From Chloroflexota bacterium (lineage in GTDB: Bacteria > Chloroflexota > Dehalococcoidia > JACPQK01), in the NCBI GenBank assembly GCA_016190535.1, contig JACPQK010000153.1, positions 1-7,046 on the forward strand: a DNA stretch of 7,046 nucleotides. Direction: 5' to 3'. Each line of letters starts with the position of its first letter. Position 1 is the first letter of the stretch. Shown here piece by piece: positions 1 through 5,043 of the stretch. The position numbers and the translations under genes were made by a program. The notes beneath the pieces are model-generated. The model searched no databases. It worked only from the letters and a program-made list of their open reading frames with translations, and was not told the origin of the DNA.

Positions 1-2
1 AC

Positions 3-254
3 GTAGACCCTGAGCTGCGCAACCGCATAAAGGCGGAGGCTGCCCTGGAGGGGAAGACGCTCCGCGATTGGGCTACGGAAGCCCTGATAGAGAAGTTGGA
101 GGACGCGGTGGATGCCCGCGAGGGCCTGGCCGCCCTGAACGAGCCTGGGGAGAGCATCCCCTGGGAGCAGGTCAAGGCCGAGTGGGAAGCGTTGCATAAG
201 GACAGTGGCGTACCGGCTCATGTTCCGTCCTCGGGCACAGCGGCAGCTTCATAG
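3..254 (+). CDS. Antitoxin of a type II toxin-antitoxin pair (3' part, 5' end outside the window)
   Basis: An open frame enters from the left edge and ends at a TAG at 252-254, giving 83 visible residues. It reads VDPELRNRIKAEAALEGKT and then an amphipathic LRDWATEALIEKLED helix. That layout resembles ribbon-helix-helix (CopG/RelB-like) antitoxins, in which a short beta strand precedes DPELRxRI and two DNA-binding helices. A charged hinge follows, then IPWEQVKAEWEAL, typical of the toxin-wrapping end of such antitoxins. The expected role is to neutralise the downstream RelE/ParE toxin and to repress their shared promoter, which is not visible. The frame continues about 25 residues beyond the KAEWEAL helix with low-complexity sequence and overlaps the toxin by 50 nt. 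That overlap is longer than usual and could mean a frameshift or lost stop near 190-200. The family is inferred from the visible part only. Confidence 0.65.
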   Translation, partial: VDPELRNRIKAEAALEGKTLRDWATEALIEKLEDAVDAREGLAALNEPGESIPWEQVKAEWEALHKDSGVPAHVPSSGTAAAS

Positions 255-465
255 GCTGCAATCGAGCGTGGTGCTTGGCCTGGCCCGGGCCATTGATGCT
301 TTGGCCGAGAACCCCAGACCGCAAGGCGTGGATAAGCTCGAGGGCGTCCAGTTTTGGCGCATTCGCGTCGGAGATTACCGAGTGGTTTACGGCATTGATG
401 ACAACGCTAGAATTGTCACCGTTGTGCGAGTGGCACACCGGCGCGAAGCGTACCGCGGTCTCTAG
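205..465 (+). CDS. RelE/ParE-family toxin
   Basis: This 86-residue protein starts MAYRLMFRPRAQRQLHRL from a GTG. The series of features fits the RelE/ParE superfamily: an N-terminal strand and helix, a middle LAENPRPQGVDKLEG segment, then FWRIRVGDYRVVYGIDD and a C-terminal VVRVAHRREAYR. The R-x-R-V-G-D-Y-R-V-x-Y strand and the terminal HRREAYR basic end are hallmarks of the family. RelE members cleave mRNA on the ribosome, while ParE members poison gyrase; the sequence does not decide which. The GTG at 205 is preferred to the ATG at 220 because the family N-terminus (MAYR-x-x-F-x-P-R-A) aligns with it. An AAGGA at 198-202 lies very close to the GTG. The gene overlaps the upstream antitoxin by 50 nt and ends 12 nt before argB. 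It appears intact, so argB may be read from the same transcript. Confidence 0.85.
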   Translation: MAYRLMFRPRAQRQLHRLQSSVVLGLARAIDALAENPRPQGVDKLEGVQFWRIRVGDYRVVYGIDDNARIVTVVRVAHRREAYRGL

Positions 466-477
466 ATAGCGTTCGCC

Positions 478-1842
478 ATGACAACAATAGTCATCAAGAT
501 CGGCGGCTCCACCCTGGGGGCGGAGGACACCACCCTCCAGGACGTGGTGGCCCTCCAAGGTCAGGGGTGGCAGCCTGTTGTGGTCCACGGCGGTGGCCCC
601 ATGATCTCCGAGTGGTCCCAGCGCCTGGGCATCACCCCCCGCTTCGAAAAGGGCCTGCGGGTCACCGATGAACAGACCCTGCAAGTGGTGGTAGCCCTGC
701 TGGCCGGGTGGATAAACAAGGAGCTGGTAGCCCGCCTGACGGCCCTTGGGGGCAAGGCTCTGGGCCTGAGCGGGATCGATGGCGGCCTGCTGGTGGCCCG
801 GGTCAAGGACCCCGTCCTGGGCTATGTAGGGGAGGTGGTCCAGGTCAAACCCCAGCCGGTCCTCCTGGCGCTGGAGGCGGGCTATGTTCCAGTGGTGGCC
901 CCCATGGCCCTATCCCAGGGCGACACTGCCATACTCAACGTCAATGGGGATACCGCCGCCGGGGAGCTGGCCATTGCTCTCAAGGCGCAGCAGCTTATCT
1001 TTCTCACCGATGTCGACTGGGTGCGGGATGGCTCCGGCACAGTGATGCCCAGATTGTCCGCCAGCAAAGCGCGGCGTCTGTTGGCCCAAGGTGTTATCGT
1101 TGGCGGGATGATCCCCAAAGTGGAGGCAGCCCTTCGGGCGGCATCAAACGGTGTCTCCTGCTGGGTTGTCGACGGCAGGCGACCCCACGCCCTGGCCCAG
1201 GCGGCGAGCGGTCGGCCACGAACAGAAGAATATGACCTGCTACCTGAACATGCGCTATATCGTGACGAAGGATGCGACCTATTCCCGTCGTGTCTACGCT
1301 GCCCCCTGCCCGCGTGCCGGTGGGACATGCCATTCTCCGCTAGGCCAAAGGCGCGTGAGGGCCGTAGTCTGGAAGCCCACGACCCGGCCCGCGCTGTGGA
1401 GATCAGCCCGGAAGACGCTGTGGCCTGGAGGGATCGTGGCCTCGCCTTGATGGATCTGGGGAGGTACGTTGAAGCCGCGCAGGCGCTGGCCCGGGCCGTA
1501 GAATCGCGTTCCAACGATGCTGTGGCGTGGCGGGATCTTGGCTTAGCGTGGCTACACCTCGGGAAATATGCGGAGGCCGAACGGGTCCTGGCCCGCGCGG
1601 TAGAGCTGGATGCGGAGGACGCTGTGGCCTGGCGAGCCATGGGATTGGCGCAGCTGGATCAGGCTCGGTACGTAGAGGCCGAGCAAGCCCTGTCCCGCGC
1701 GGTAGCGTTGCAGCCAAGGGACGCCCCGAGCTGGTATGGCCTTGGCCTCGTTTGGAGGCATCTTGGCAAGCTATCAGAGGCTGAGGCTGCCCTAGCGCGA
1801 GTGGTCGGTGTCCCATCCGGTACCGTGATCGAAGGAGACTAG
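478..1842 (+). CDS. argB: N-acetylglutamate kinase carrying an internal Cys4-TPR insertion
   Basis: Residues 1-246 are an amino-acid-kinase domain that phosphorylates N-acetylglutamate in arginine synthesis. Visible landmarks are KIGG (7-10), HGGGP (37-41), GLRVTD (59-64), NVNGD (154-158), LTDV (176-179) and GGMIPK (209-214), with K7 and K214 as the expected catalytic lysines. The protein begins right at the first strand, so it lacks the N-terminal helix found in arginine-inhibited kinases and is probably not feedback-inhibited. After HALAQAASGRP (237-247) the sequence leaves the family: a Cys4 motif (C266, C272, C275, C280) and four TPRs with tryptophans at 317, 351, 385 and 419. It then ends PSGTVIEGD (446-454), which resembles the family's C-terminal GTxI strand (E. 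coli ArgB ends near GTRILA). Removing 248-446 leaves 255 residues, a normal ArgB size. The usual Gly after LTDVx is Trp181. There is no clear SD; the start is 12 nt after the toxin stop. Whether the kinase is active is unknown. Confidence 0.93.
   Translation: MTTIVIKIGGSTLGAEDTTLQDVVALQGQGWQPVVVHGGGPMISEWSQRLGITPRFEKGLRVTDEQTLQVVVALLAGWINKELVARLTALGGKALGLSGIDGGLLVARVKDPVLGYVGEVVQVKPQPVLLALEAGYVPVVAPMALSQGDTAILNVNGDTAAGELAIALKAQQLIFLTDVDWVRDGSGTVMPRLSASKARRLLAQGVIVGGMIPKVEAALRAASNGVSCWVVDGRRPHALAQAASGRPRTEEYDLLPEHALYRDEGCDLFPSCLRCPLPACRWDMPFSARPKAREGRSLEAHDPARAVEISPEDAVAWRDRGLALMDLGRYVEAAQALARAVESRSNDAVAWRDLGLAWLHLGKYAEAERVLARAVELDAEDAVAWRAMGLAQLDQARYVEAEQALSRAVALQPRDAPSWYGLGLVWRHLGKLSEAEAALARVVGVPSGTVIEGD
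1219..1815 (+). other. In-frame insertion inside argB (Cys4 motif plus TPR array)
   Basis: This stretch of about 597 bp (residues 248-446) has no counterpart in N-acetylglutamate kinases. It is exactly in frame, and the kinase tail resumes after it. The first part (residues 248-303) is a linker with the motif C-DLFPS-CLRCPLPA-C, spaced C-x5-C-x2-C-x4-C, a possible metal-binding or disulfide knuckle. The second part is a TPR solenoid. Codon choice looks less GC-strict here than in the neighbouring arg genes (more GAA, CGT and GTT), which suggests a different origin. An imperfect 12-bp direct repeat (11 of 12 identical) lies at 1204-1215 and 1797-1808, near the two ends. The exact edges are uncertain by a few codons. 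The alternative, a simple C-terminal fusion whose last residues look ArgB-like by chance, is less likely because the excised length is so typical. Confidence 0.7.
1417..1806 (+). repeat. Four tandem TPR units, 102-bp period
   Basis: Four consecutive 34-residue tetratricopeptide repeats occupy residues 314-443. Each has W at repeat position 4, G at position 8 and an R/K-Y/L-x-EAE/A-x-x-L-x-R-x-V second helix. The tryptophan codons are exactly 102 nt apart (1426, 1528, 1630, 1732). The first three units also match closely at the DNA level around the GAxGCTGTGGCxTGG segment, which suggests fairly recent tandem duplication. The fourth unit is cut short at its second helix, where the ArgB tail begins. 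TPR solenoids usually bind other proteins; the partner here is unknown. Confidence 0.9.
1831..1837 (+). promoter_or_regulatory. argD ribosome binding site inside the argB end
   Basis: GAAGGAG lies 6 nt before the argD ATG and is formed by the last codons of argB (Glu-Gly-Asp). This is the strongest Shine-Dalgarno sequence in the window and ties argD translation to argB. It also means the 3' end of argB must be kept intact for argD expression, which fits the preservation of the ArgB tail beyond the insertion. Confidence 0.8.
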
Positions 1843-1843
1843 T

Positions 1844-3043
1844 ATGTCTGCGTGGCACGAGTTGGGCAGCCGCTATCTGATGAACACTATCAAGCGTTTC
1901 CCCGCCACTATGGTCCGGGGACAGGGTGTGCGCCTCTGGGACGACCAGGGCCGTGAATACCTGGACTTCGTGAGCGGCTGGGCGGTGACCTCGTTAGGCC
2001 ATGCCCACCCGGCCATGGTAGAAGCCATCACCCGGCAGGCCCAGCTACTGACCCAGAGCTCCCTCTACCACTACACCGTGCCCCAGGTCCAGCTTGCTGA
2101 GCTACTGGTGAAGCGTAGCGGCCTGGACCGGGCGTTCTTCTGCAACAGCGGTGCTGAGGCGGTGGAAGGGGCGATGAAGCTGGCCCGGAAGTATGCGAAG
2201 ACACATCGAAATGGTGCCTATGAGGTCATCTCCGCCCTCAACTCCTTCCACGGCCGCACCCTGGCCATGACGGCGGCCACCGGCCAGGCTCGCTACCAGG
2301 AGCCGTATACTCCTATGCCCGCAGGCTTCATAAACGTCCTCTATAACAGCATCGAGGCCATAAAAGCGGCCACCACAGAAAAGACCTGTGCCGTGCTGCT
2401 GGAGCCCATCCAGGGGGAGGGTGGCGTCAACGTGCCCGACGAGGACTACCTCCAGCAGGTGAGGGCCTGGTGCGACGAACGGGGGCTGCTGCTCATCCTG
2501 GACGAGGTCCAGACAGGCATCGGGCGCACAGGCACTCTCTTCGCCTGCGAGCAGTTCGGGGTATTGCCCGACATCATGACCCTGGCCAAGGGGCTGGGTG
2601 GGGGGTTCCCCATCGGCGCCTTCCTGGCCAGGGAACACTGCTCGGTGTTTGTGCCTGGAGACCACGGCTCCACCTATGGGGGCAACCCCCTGGCCTGTGC
2701 CGTGGCCTATGCCGTTGTCAGTTATGTCCTGGAACACGACCTGCCCGGCCACGTGAGGCAGTTGGGCAGCCACTTCATGTCCCGGCTGCTGGAGCTCCAG
2801 GAGCGCTTCCCCATGGTAAGCGATGTGCGGGGGAGGGGGCTCTTGCTGGCCATGGAGTTCCGGCGGGACATTGCCGATGAGCTACAACTGGCCTGCCTAG
2901 AGCGAGGCCTCATCGTCAACCGGCTCAAGCCCAACGCCATCCGCTTTATGCCCGCCCTCATCATTACCGGGGCCGAGGTGGACGAGGGCGTGGATATTGT
3001 GCGCAGTGCCCTGGAGATGGTGCTGGCAAAAGAGGGGAAATAG
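1844..3043 (+). CDS. argD: Acetylornithine aminotransferase (PLP-dependent, class III)
   Basis: This 399-residue enzyme moves an amino group from glutamate to N-acetylglutamate semialdehyde, giving N-acetylornithine. It is full length for the family. Landmarks in order are GHAHPAMVEAI near residue 50, CNSGAEAVEGAMKLARKY, FHGRTLAMTAATG, EPIQGEGGVNVP, LDEVQTGIGRTG (D220 expected to hold the PLP ring nitrogen), LAKGLGGGFPIGAF (K249, the expected PLP Schiff-base lysine), HGSTYGGNPLA and VRGRGLLLAMEF. The start is set by a GAAGGAG 6 nt upstream, and the gene begins 1 nt after the argB stop, so the two are co-translated. Related class III enzymes (ornithine or succinylornithine aminotransferases) share these motifs, but the arginine-cluster context favours ArgD. 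Codon use is GC-rich like argG and argH, and there is no sign of damage. Two nucleotides after its stop an argG-like start codon appears, but only as a relic. Confidence 0.95.
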   Translation: MSAWHELGSRYLMNTIKRFPATMVRGQGVRLWDDQGREYLDFVSGWAVTSLGHAHPAMVEAITRQAQLLTQSSLYHYTVPQVQLAELLVKRSGLDRAFFCNSGAEAVEGAMKLARKYAKTHRNGAYEVISALNSFHGRTLAMTAATGQARYQEPYTPMPAGFINVLYNSIEAIKAATTEKTCAVLLEPIQGEGGVNVPDEDYLQQVRAWCDERGLLLILDEVQTGIGRTGTLFACEQFGVLPDIMTLAKGLGGGFPIGAFLAREHCSVFVPGDHGSTYGGNPLACAVAYAVVSYVLEHDLPGHVRQLGSHFMSRLLELQERFPMVSDVRGRGLLLAMEFRRDIADELQLACLERGLIVNRLKPNAIRFMPALIITGAEVDEGVDIVRSALEMVLAKEGK

Positions 3044-3045
3044 AG

Positions 3046-3141
3046 ATGTCGAAGGTGGTTCTGGCCTATACCTTGGCTCAACGACCACGGCCACGGCACG
3101 GAGCATGCCAGAAGCGGTGCTCTCAACTCCCCGGAGCACTG
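3046..3141 (+). pseudogene. Decayed relic of the argG 5' end
   Basis: Starting 2 nt after the argD stop, ATG-TCG-AAG-GTG-GTT opens MSKVVLAY, matching the N-terminus of the intact ArgG (MSDKVVLAY) further downstream. Three collinear blocks match argG. Block one, 3052-3070, is identical over 19 nt to 3795-3813. Block two, 3071-3088, encodes PWLNDH against PWLKEH at 3843-3860, with 14 of 18 bases identical. Block three, 3117-3130, encodes ALNS and matches 13 of 14 bases at 3931-3944. Between the blocks about 29 nt and several dozen nt of argG are missing, and the frame shifts after block one. The segment cannot make a functional protein. Several of the block two differences fall at third codon positions, as expected if the relic came from a diverged but once functional argG allele. 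It marks where argG originally followed argD. Confidence 0.8.
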
Positions 3142-3143
3142 TG

Positions 3144-3172
3144 TTGTGAATGCGTAATGAATATGTTATGAT
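3144..3172 (+). promoter_or_regulatory. Sigma-70-type promoter for the toxin-antitoxin module
   Basis: TTGTGA (3144-3149) and TATGAT (3167-3172) are separated by 17 nt, the optimal spacing. The -10 box matches consensus at 5 of 6 positions and the -35 box at 4 of 6. This stretch is visibly AT-richer than its surroundings. Transcription would start near 3179, inside the palindrome that follows, and would read through the antitoxin, the toxin and possibly argG. Confidence 0.6.
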
Positions 3173-3173
3173 T

Positions 3174-3191
3174 CCCTTGATATTTCAAGGG
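3174..3191 (+). promoter_or_regulatory. Operator-like perfect palindrome overlapping the antitoxin SD
   Basis: CCCTTGA-TATT-TCAAGGG has perfect 7-bp arms around a 4-nt centre. It lies at the predicted transcription start and its right arm is part of the antitoxin ribosome binding site (AAGGGGG, 3187-3193). Phd/YefM antitoxins are known to bind short palindromes at their own promoters, so this is a likely autorepression site. If transcribed, the same palindrome could pair and mask the SD. Function is inferred from position and symmetry. Confidence 0.6.
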
Positions 3192-3201
3192 GGTAAGTTG
3201 C

Positions 3202-3486
3202 ATGCTCGATCTATTGAAAAACCCATTCGTGGGTGTCCATGAGCTGCGTAGGAGCCTGACGGAGCTCCTTGCCTCCATCAAAGAGCAGGGCCAGGACCTA
3301 GTCGTCACCCAGAACGGGAAACCCGTGGCTGTGCTCATAGATGTGGAGCGTTACCTGGAAATGCAGGAGGCAATACGAGAGTTCTCGGACCCCGAGTACC
3401 TGGCTTCCCTACTTGGGGCCAGGGCCGAGATTGAGGCGGGCAAGGGCGTTCCGCTGGAAGAGGTGTACCACAGGACGGTGGCCTGA
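3202..3486 (+). CDS. Phd/YefM-family antitoxin
   Basis: This 94-residue protein has the Phd/YefM layout. VGVHELRRSLTELLASIKEQGQ covers the first strand and helix, DLVVTQNGKPVAVLIDVERYLEMQEA gives the paired strands and second helix (about residues 30-58), and an acidic C-terminal region (EYLASLLGARAEIEAG) would wrap the toxin. The N-terminal domain normally dimerises and binds the operator. The start is an ATG 8 nt after AAGGGGG. The gene stops at 3484-3486, and the toxin start codon follows immediately with no gap. The promoter and the palindromic operator candidate lie directly upstream. The module sits between argD and argG, separated from argD by the argG relic. The family call is confident; its specific toxin partner is inferred from adjacency. 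Confidence 0.88.
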   Translation: MLDLLKNPFVGVHELRRSLTELLASIKEQGQDLVVTQNGKPVAVLIDVERYLEMQEAIREFSDPEYLASLLGARAEIEAGKGVPLEEVYHRTVA

Positions 3487-3747
3487 TTGTACAAGGTTGT
3501 CCTGTCTCGCCGAGCACAAAAGGCAATTGAAGCACTCCCGGCGCACCATTCGCAGCGGATCAGAGGGGCCCTCGAGAGCCTTCGTGACGACCCCCGGAGC
3601 CGGGGGACAGTGAAGCTAGAGAACGCGCCGGTCGCCCAATACCGGCATCGAGTCGGGGATTATCGTATCCTCTTTGATTTTGACGAGGCCACTGGAACTG
3701 TCATGATATTGGACATAAGGCGGCGGAGCAAGGTAACGTACAGGTAG
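3487..3747 (+). CDS. RelE/ParE-family toxin partnered with the Phd/YefM antitoxin
   Basis: The protein has 86 residues, starting YKVVLSRRAQKAIEALPAHH after a TTG initiator placed directly after the antitoxin TGA. The central LRDDPRSRGTVKLEN and the YRHRVGDYRILFDFDE strand are characteristic of the RelE/ParE fold, as is the basic VMILDIRRRSKVTYR C-terminus. RelE-like members use such basic residues and a C-terminal Tyr to cleave ribosome-bound mRNA. The weak TTG start and stop-start adjacency imply that translation is coupled to the antitoxin, keeping toxin output low. It is a different protein from the RelE/ParE toxin upstream of argB, although both belong to the same superfamily. The frame looks intact. 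Its stop is 38 nt before argG, so argG could be transcribed from this module's promoter. Confidence 0.87.
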   Translation: MYKVVLSRRAQKAIEALPAHHSQRIRGALESLRDDPRSRGTVKLENAPVAQYRHRVGDYRILFDFDEATGTVMILDIRRRSKVTYR

Positions 3748-3785
3748 CTGGCAAGGGCCAATACTGGAAAGGGGCGGTCACACCA

Positions 3786-5006
3786 ATGTCGGATAAGGTG
3801 GTTCTGGCCTATAGCGGCGGACTGGATACCTCCGTAGCCATCCCCTGGCTTAAGGAGCACTATGGCCTGGAGGTGATCACCCTGACCATGGAGCTGGGTA
3901 ACCAGGCCGACCTGGAGACGGTGAAGGAGCGTGCCCTCAACTCCGGGGCCATCAAGGCCCTGGTGCTGGATGCCCGCCAGGAGTTCCTCAAGGAATACGT
4001 GCTGCCCGCCCTCCGGGCCAACGCCGTCTACCAGGGGCAGTACCCCCTGGCCACCGCCCTCTCCCGGCCCCTCATCGCCTGGCACCTGGCAAAGGTGGCG
4101 CTCCAGGAGGGGGCCGAGGCCATCGCCCACGGCTGCACCGGCAAGGGCAACGACCAGGTGCGCCTCGACGTGGGGGTGGGAGCACTGGCCCCCCAGCTCA
4201 AGGTCATCGCCCCCGCCCGCGAGTGGGGCATGACCCGGGAGGAGGAGGTGGCCTACGCCCAGCGCAAAGGTATCCCCCTCCCCGGCTTGAAGAAGAGCCT
4301 GTACTCCGTGGACGAGAACCTGTGGGGCCGCTCCATCGAGTCCGGCCCCCTGGAGGACCCCTGGACCGAGCCTCCCGAGGAGGTCTATGCCTGGACCCGC
4401 TCCGTGGCCGATGCGCCCCAGGCCCCGGCCTATGTGGAGATCGAGTTCGAACAGGGCCTCCCCCTCGCCCTGAACGGGGAGAGGCTGGAGCCGGTCAGCC
4501 TGGTGGCCGAGCTCAACCGCCGGGCTGGGGAGCACGGCGTGGGCCGCATCGACCACCTGGAGGACCGGCTGGTGGGCATCAAGTCCCGGGAGATCTACGA
4601 GGCCCCGGCGGCCACCGTCCTTATCGCTGCCCACCGCGCCCTGGAGGGCATGGCCCTGAGCAAAGACCAGCTCCGCTTCAAGGAGCGGGTATCCCAGGAG
4701 TACTCTGAGCTTGTCTACAACGGTCTGTGGTTCTCCGCCCTGCGCCGGGACCTGGCCGCCTTTGTGGAGAGCAGCCAGCGCTACGTCACCGGCTCGGTGC
4801 GGGTGCGCCTGCACAAGGGCCAGGCTGCCGTGGTGGGGCGCAAGTCCCCCTACTCCCTCTATCGCTACGAGCTGGCTACCTATGATAAGGGAGACGCCTT
4901 CGACCCCAAGGCTTCTCCGGGCTTCATCCATATCTGGGGCCTCCCCACCCGCACCCAGGCCCAGGCCCAGGGCGAAGCGCCGAGAGGGCCGAAGCGTGGC
5001 AAATGA
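3786..5006 (+). CDS. argG: Argininosuccinate synthase
   Basis: This 406-residue enzyme joins citrulline and aspartate using ATP to form argininosuccinate. The pyrophosphatase P-loop AYSGGLDTS is at residues 8-16. GCTGKGNDQVR (116-126), YPLATALSRPLIA, SVDENLWGRSIE (starting S174), IKSREIYEAPAA and QEYSELVYNGLWFSALRRD are all family signatures, so the enzyme looks complete. The C-terminal tail (TRTQAQAQGEAPRGPKRGK) is a non-conserved basic extension. The start is an ATG matching the family N-terminus, with a GAAAGGGG 11 nt upstream, a rather long spacing. The gene follows the toxin by 38 nt, and a partial relic of its own 5' end lies 740 nt upstream beside argD. This intact copy may therefore have been displaced or newly acquired. 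Its GC-rich codon use looks like that of argD and argH. Confidence 0.96.
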   Translation: MSDKVVLAYSGGLDTSVAIPWLKEHYGLEVITLTMELGNQADLETVKERALNSGAIKALVLDARQEFLKEYVLPALRANAVYQGQYPLATALSRPLIAWHLAKVALQEGAEAIAHGCTGKGNDQVRLDVGVGALAPQLKVIAPAREWGMTREEEVAYAQRKGIPLPGLKKSLYSVDENLWGRSIESGPLEDPWTEPPEEVYAWTRSVADAPQAPAYVEIEFEQGLPLALNGERLEPVSLVAELNRRAGEHGVGRIDHLEDRLVGIKSREIYEAPAATVLIAAHRALEGMALSKDQLRFKERVSQEYSELVYNGLWFSALRRDLAAFVESSQRYVTGSVRVRLHKGQAAVVGRKSPYSLYRYELATYDKGDAFDPKASPGFIHIWGLPTRTQAQAQGEAPRGPKRGK

Positions 5007-5011
5007 CACAG

Positions 5012-5039
5012 GTAGAGGCACACGGCCGTGTGCCCCTAC
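5012..5039. repeat. 28-bp near-perfect palindrome (REP-like)
   Basis: GTAGAGGCACACGG (5012-5025) is followed directly by CCGTGTGCCCCTAC (5026-5039). The arms pair at 13 of 14 positions with no spacer. It sits just after the argG stop and just before the trmO ATG. There is no T-tract, so a classical intrinsic terminator is unlikely. The GTAGGGGC...GCCCCTAC form resembles short dispersed palindromes common in some GC-rich environmental bacteria; this is from general familiarity and was not checked. Confidence 0.8.
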
Positions 5040-5043
5040 GGGC

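Noticed and set aside
882..1640. 252-residue open frame on the - strand across argB
   Set aside because: The Ser/Arg/Ala-rich translation lacks any family feature, and the sense strand carries kinase motifs and TPRs.
1417..1806. CRISPR-like array because of the regular 102-bp spacing
   Set aside because: The periodicity is continuous coding sequence for TPR units with no spacers or short identical repeats.
3046..3171. Small 41-codon gene starting MSKVVLAY after argD
   Set aside because: Only the first 8 codons match ArgG before a frame break; the matching PWL and ALNS blocks lie in another frame, so it is a relic and not a gene.
5012..5039. Intrinsic terminator after argG
   Set aside because: The palindrome is strong but no T-tract follows on either side.
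4711..5043. Long N-terminal extension of the TrmO frame into argG
   Set aside because: The upstream part is an Ala/Pro/Ser/Arg-rich shadow of argG; TsaA homology begins only at about 5044.
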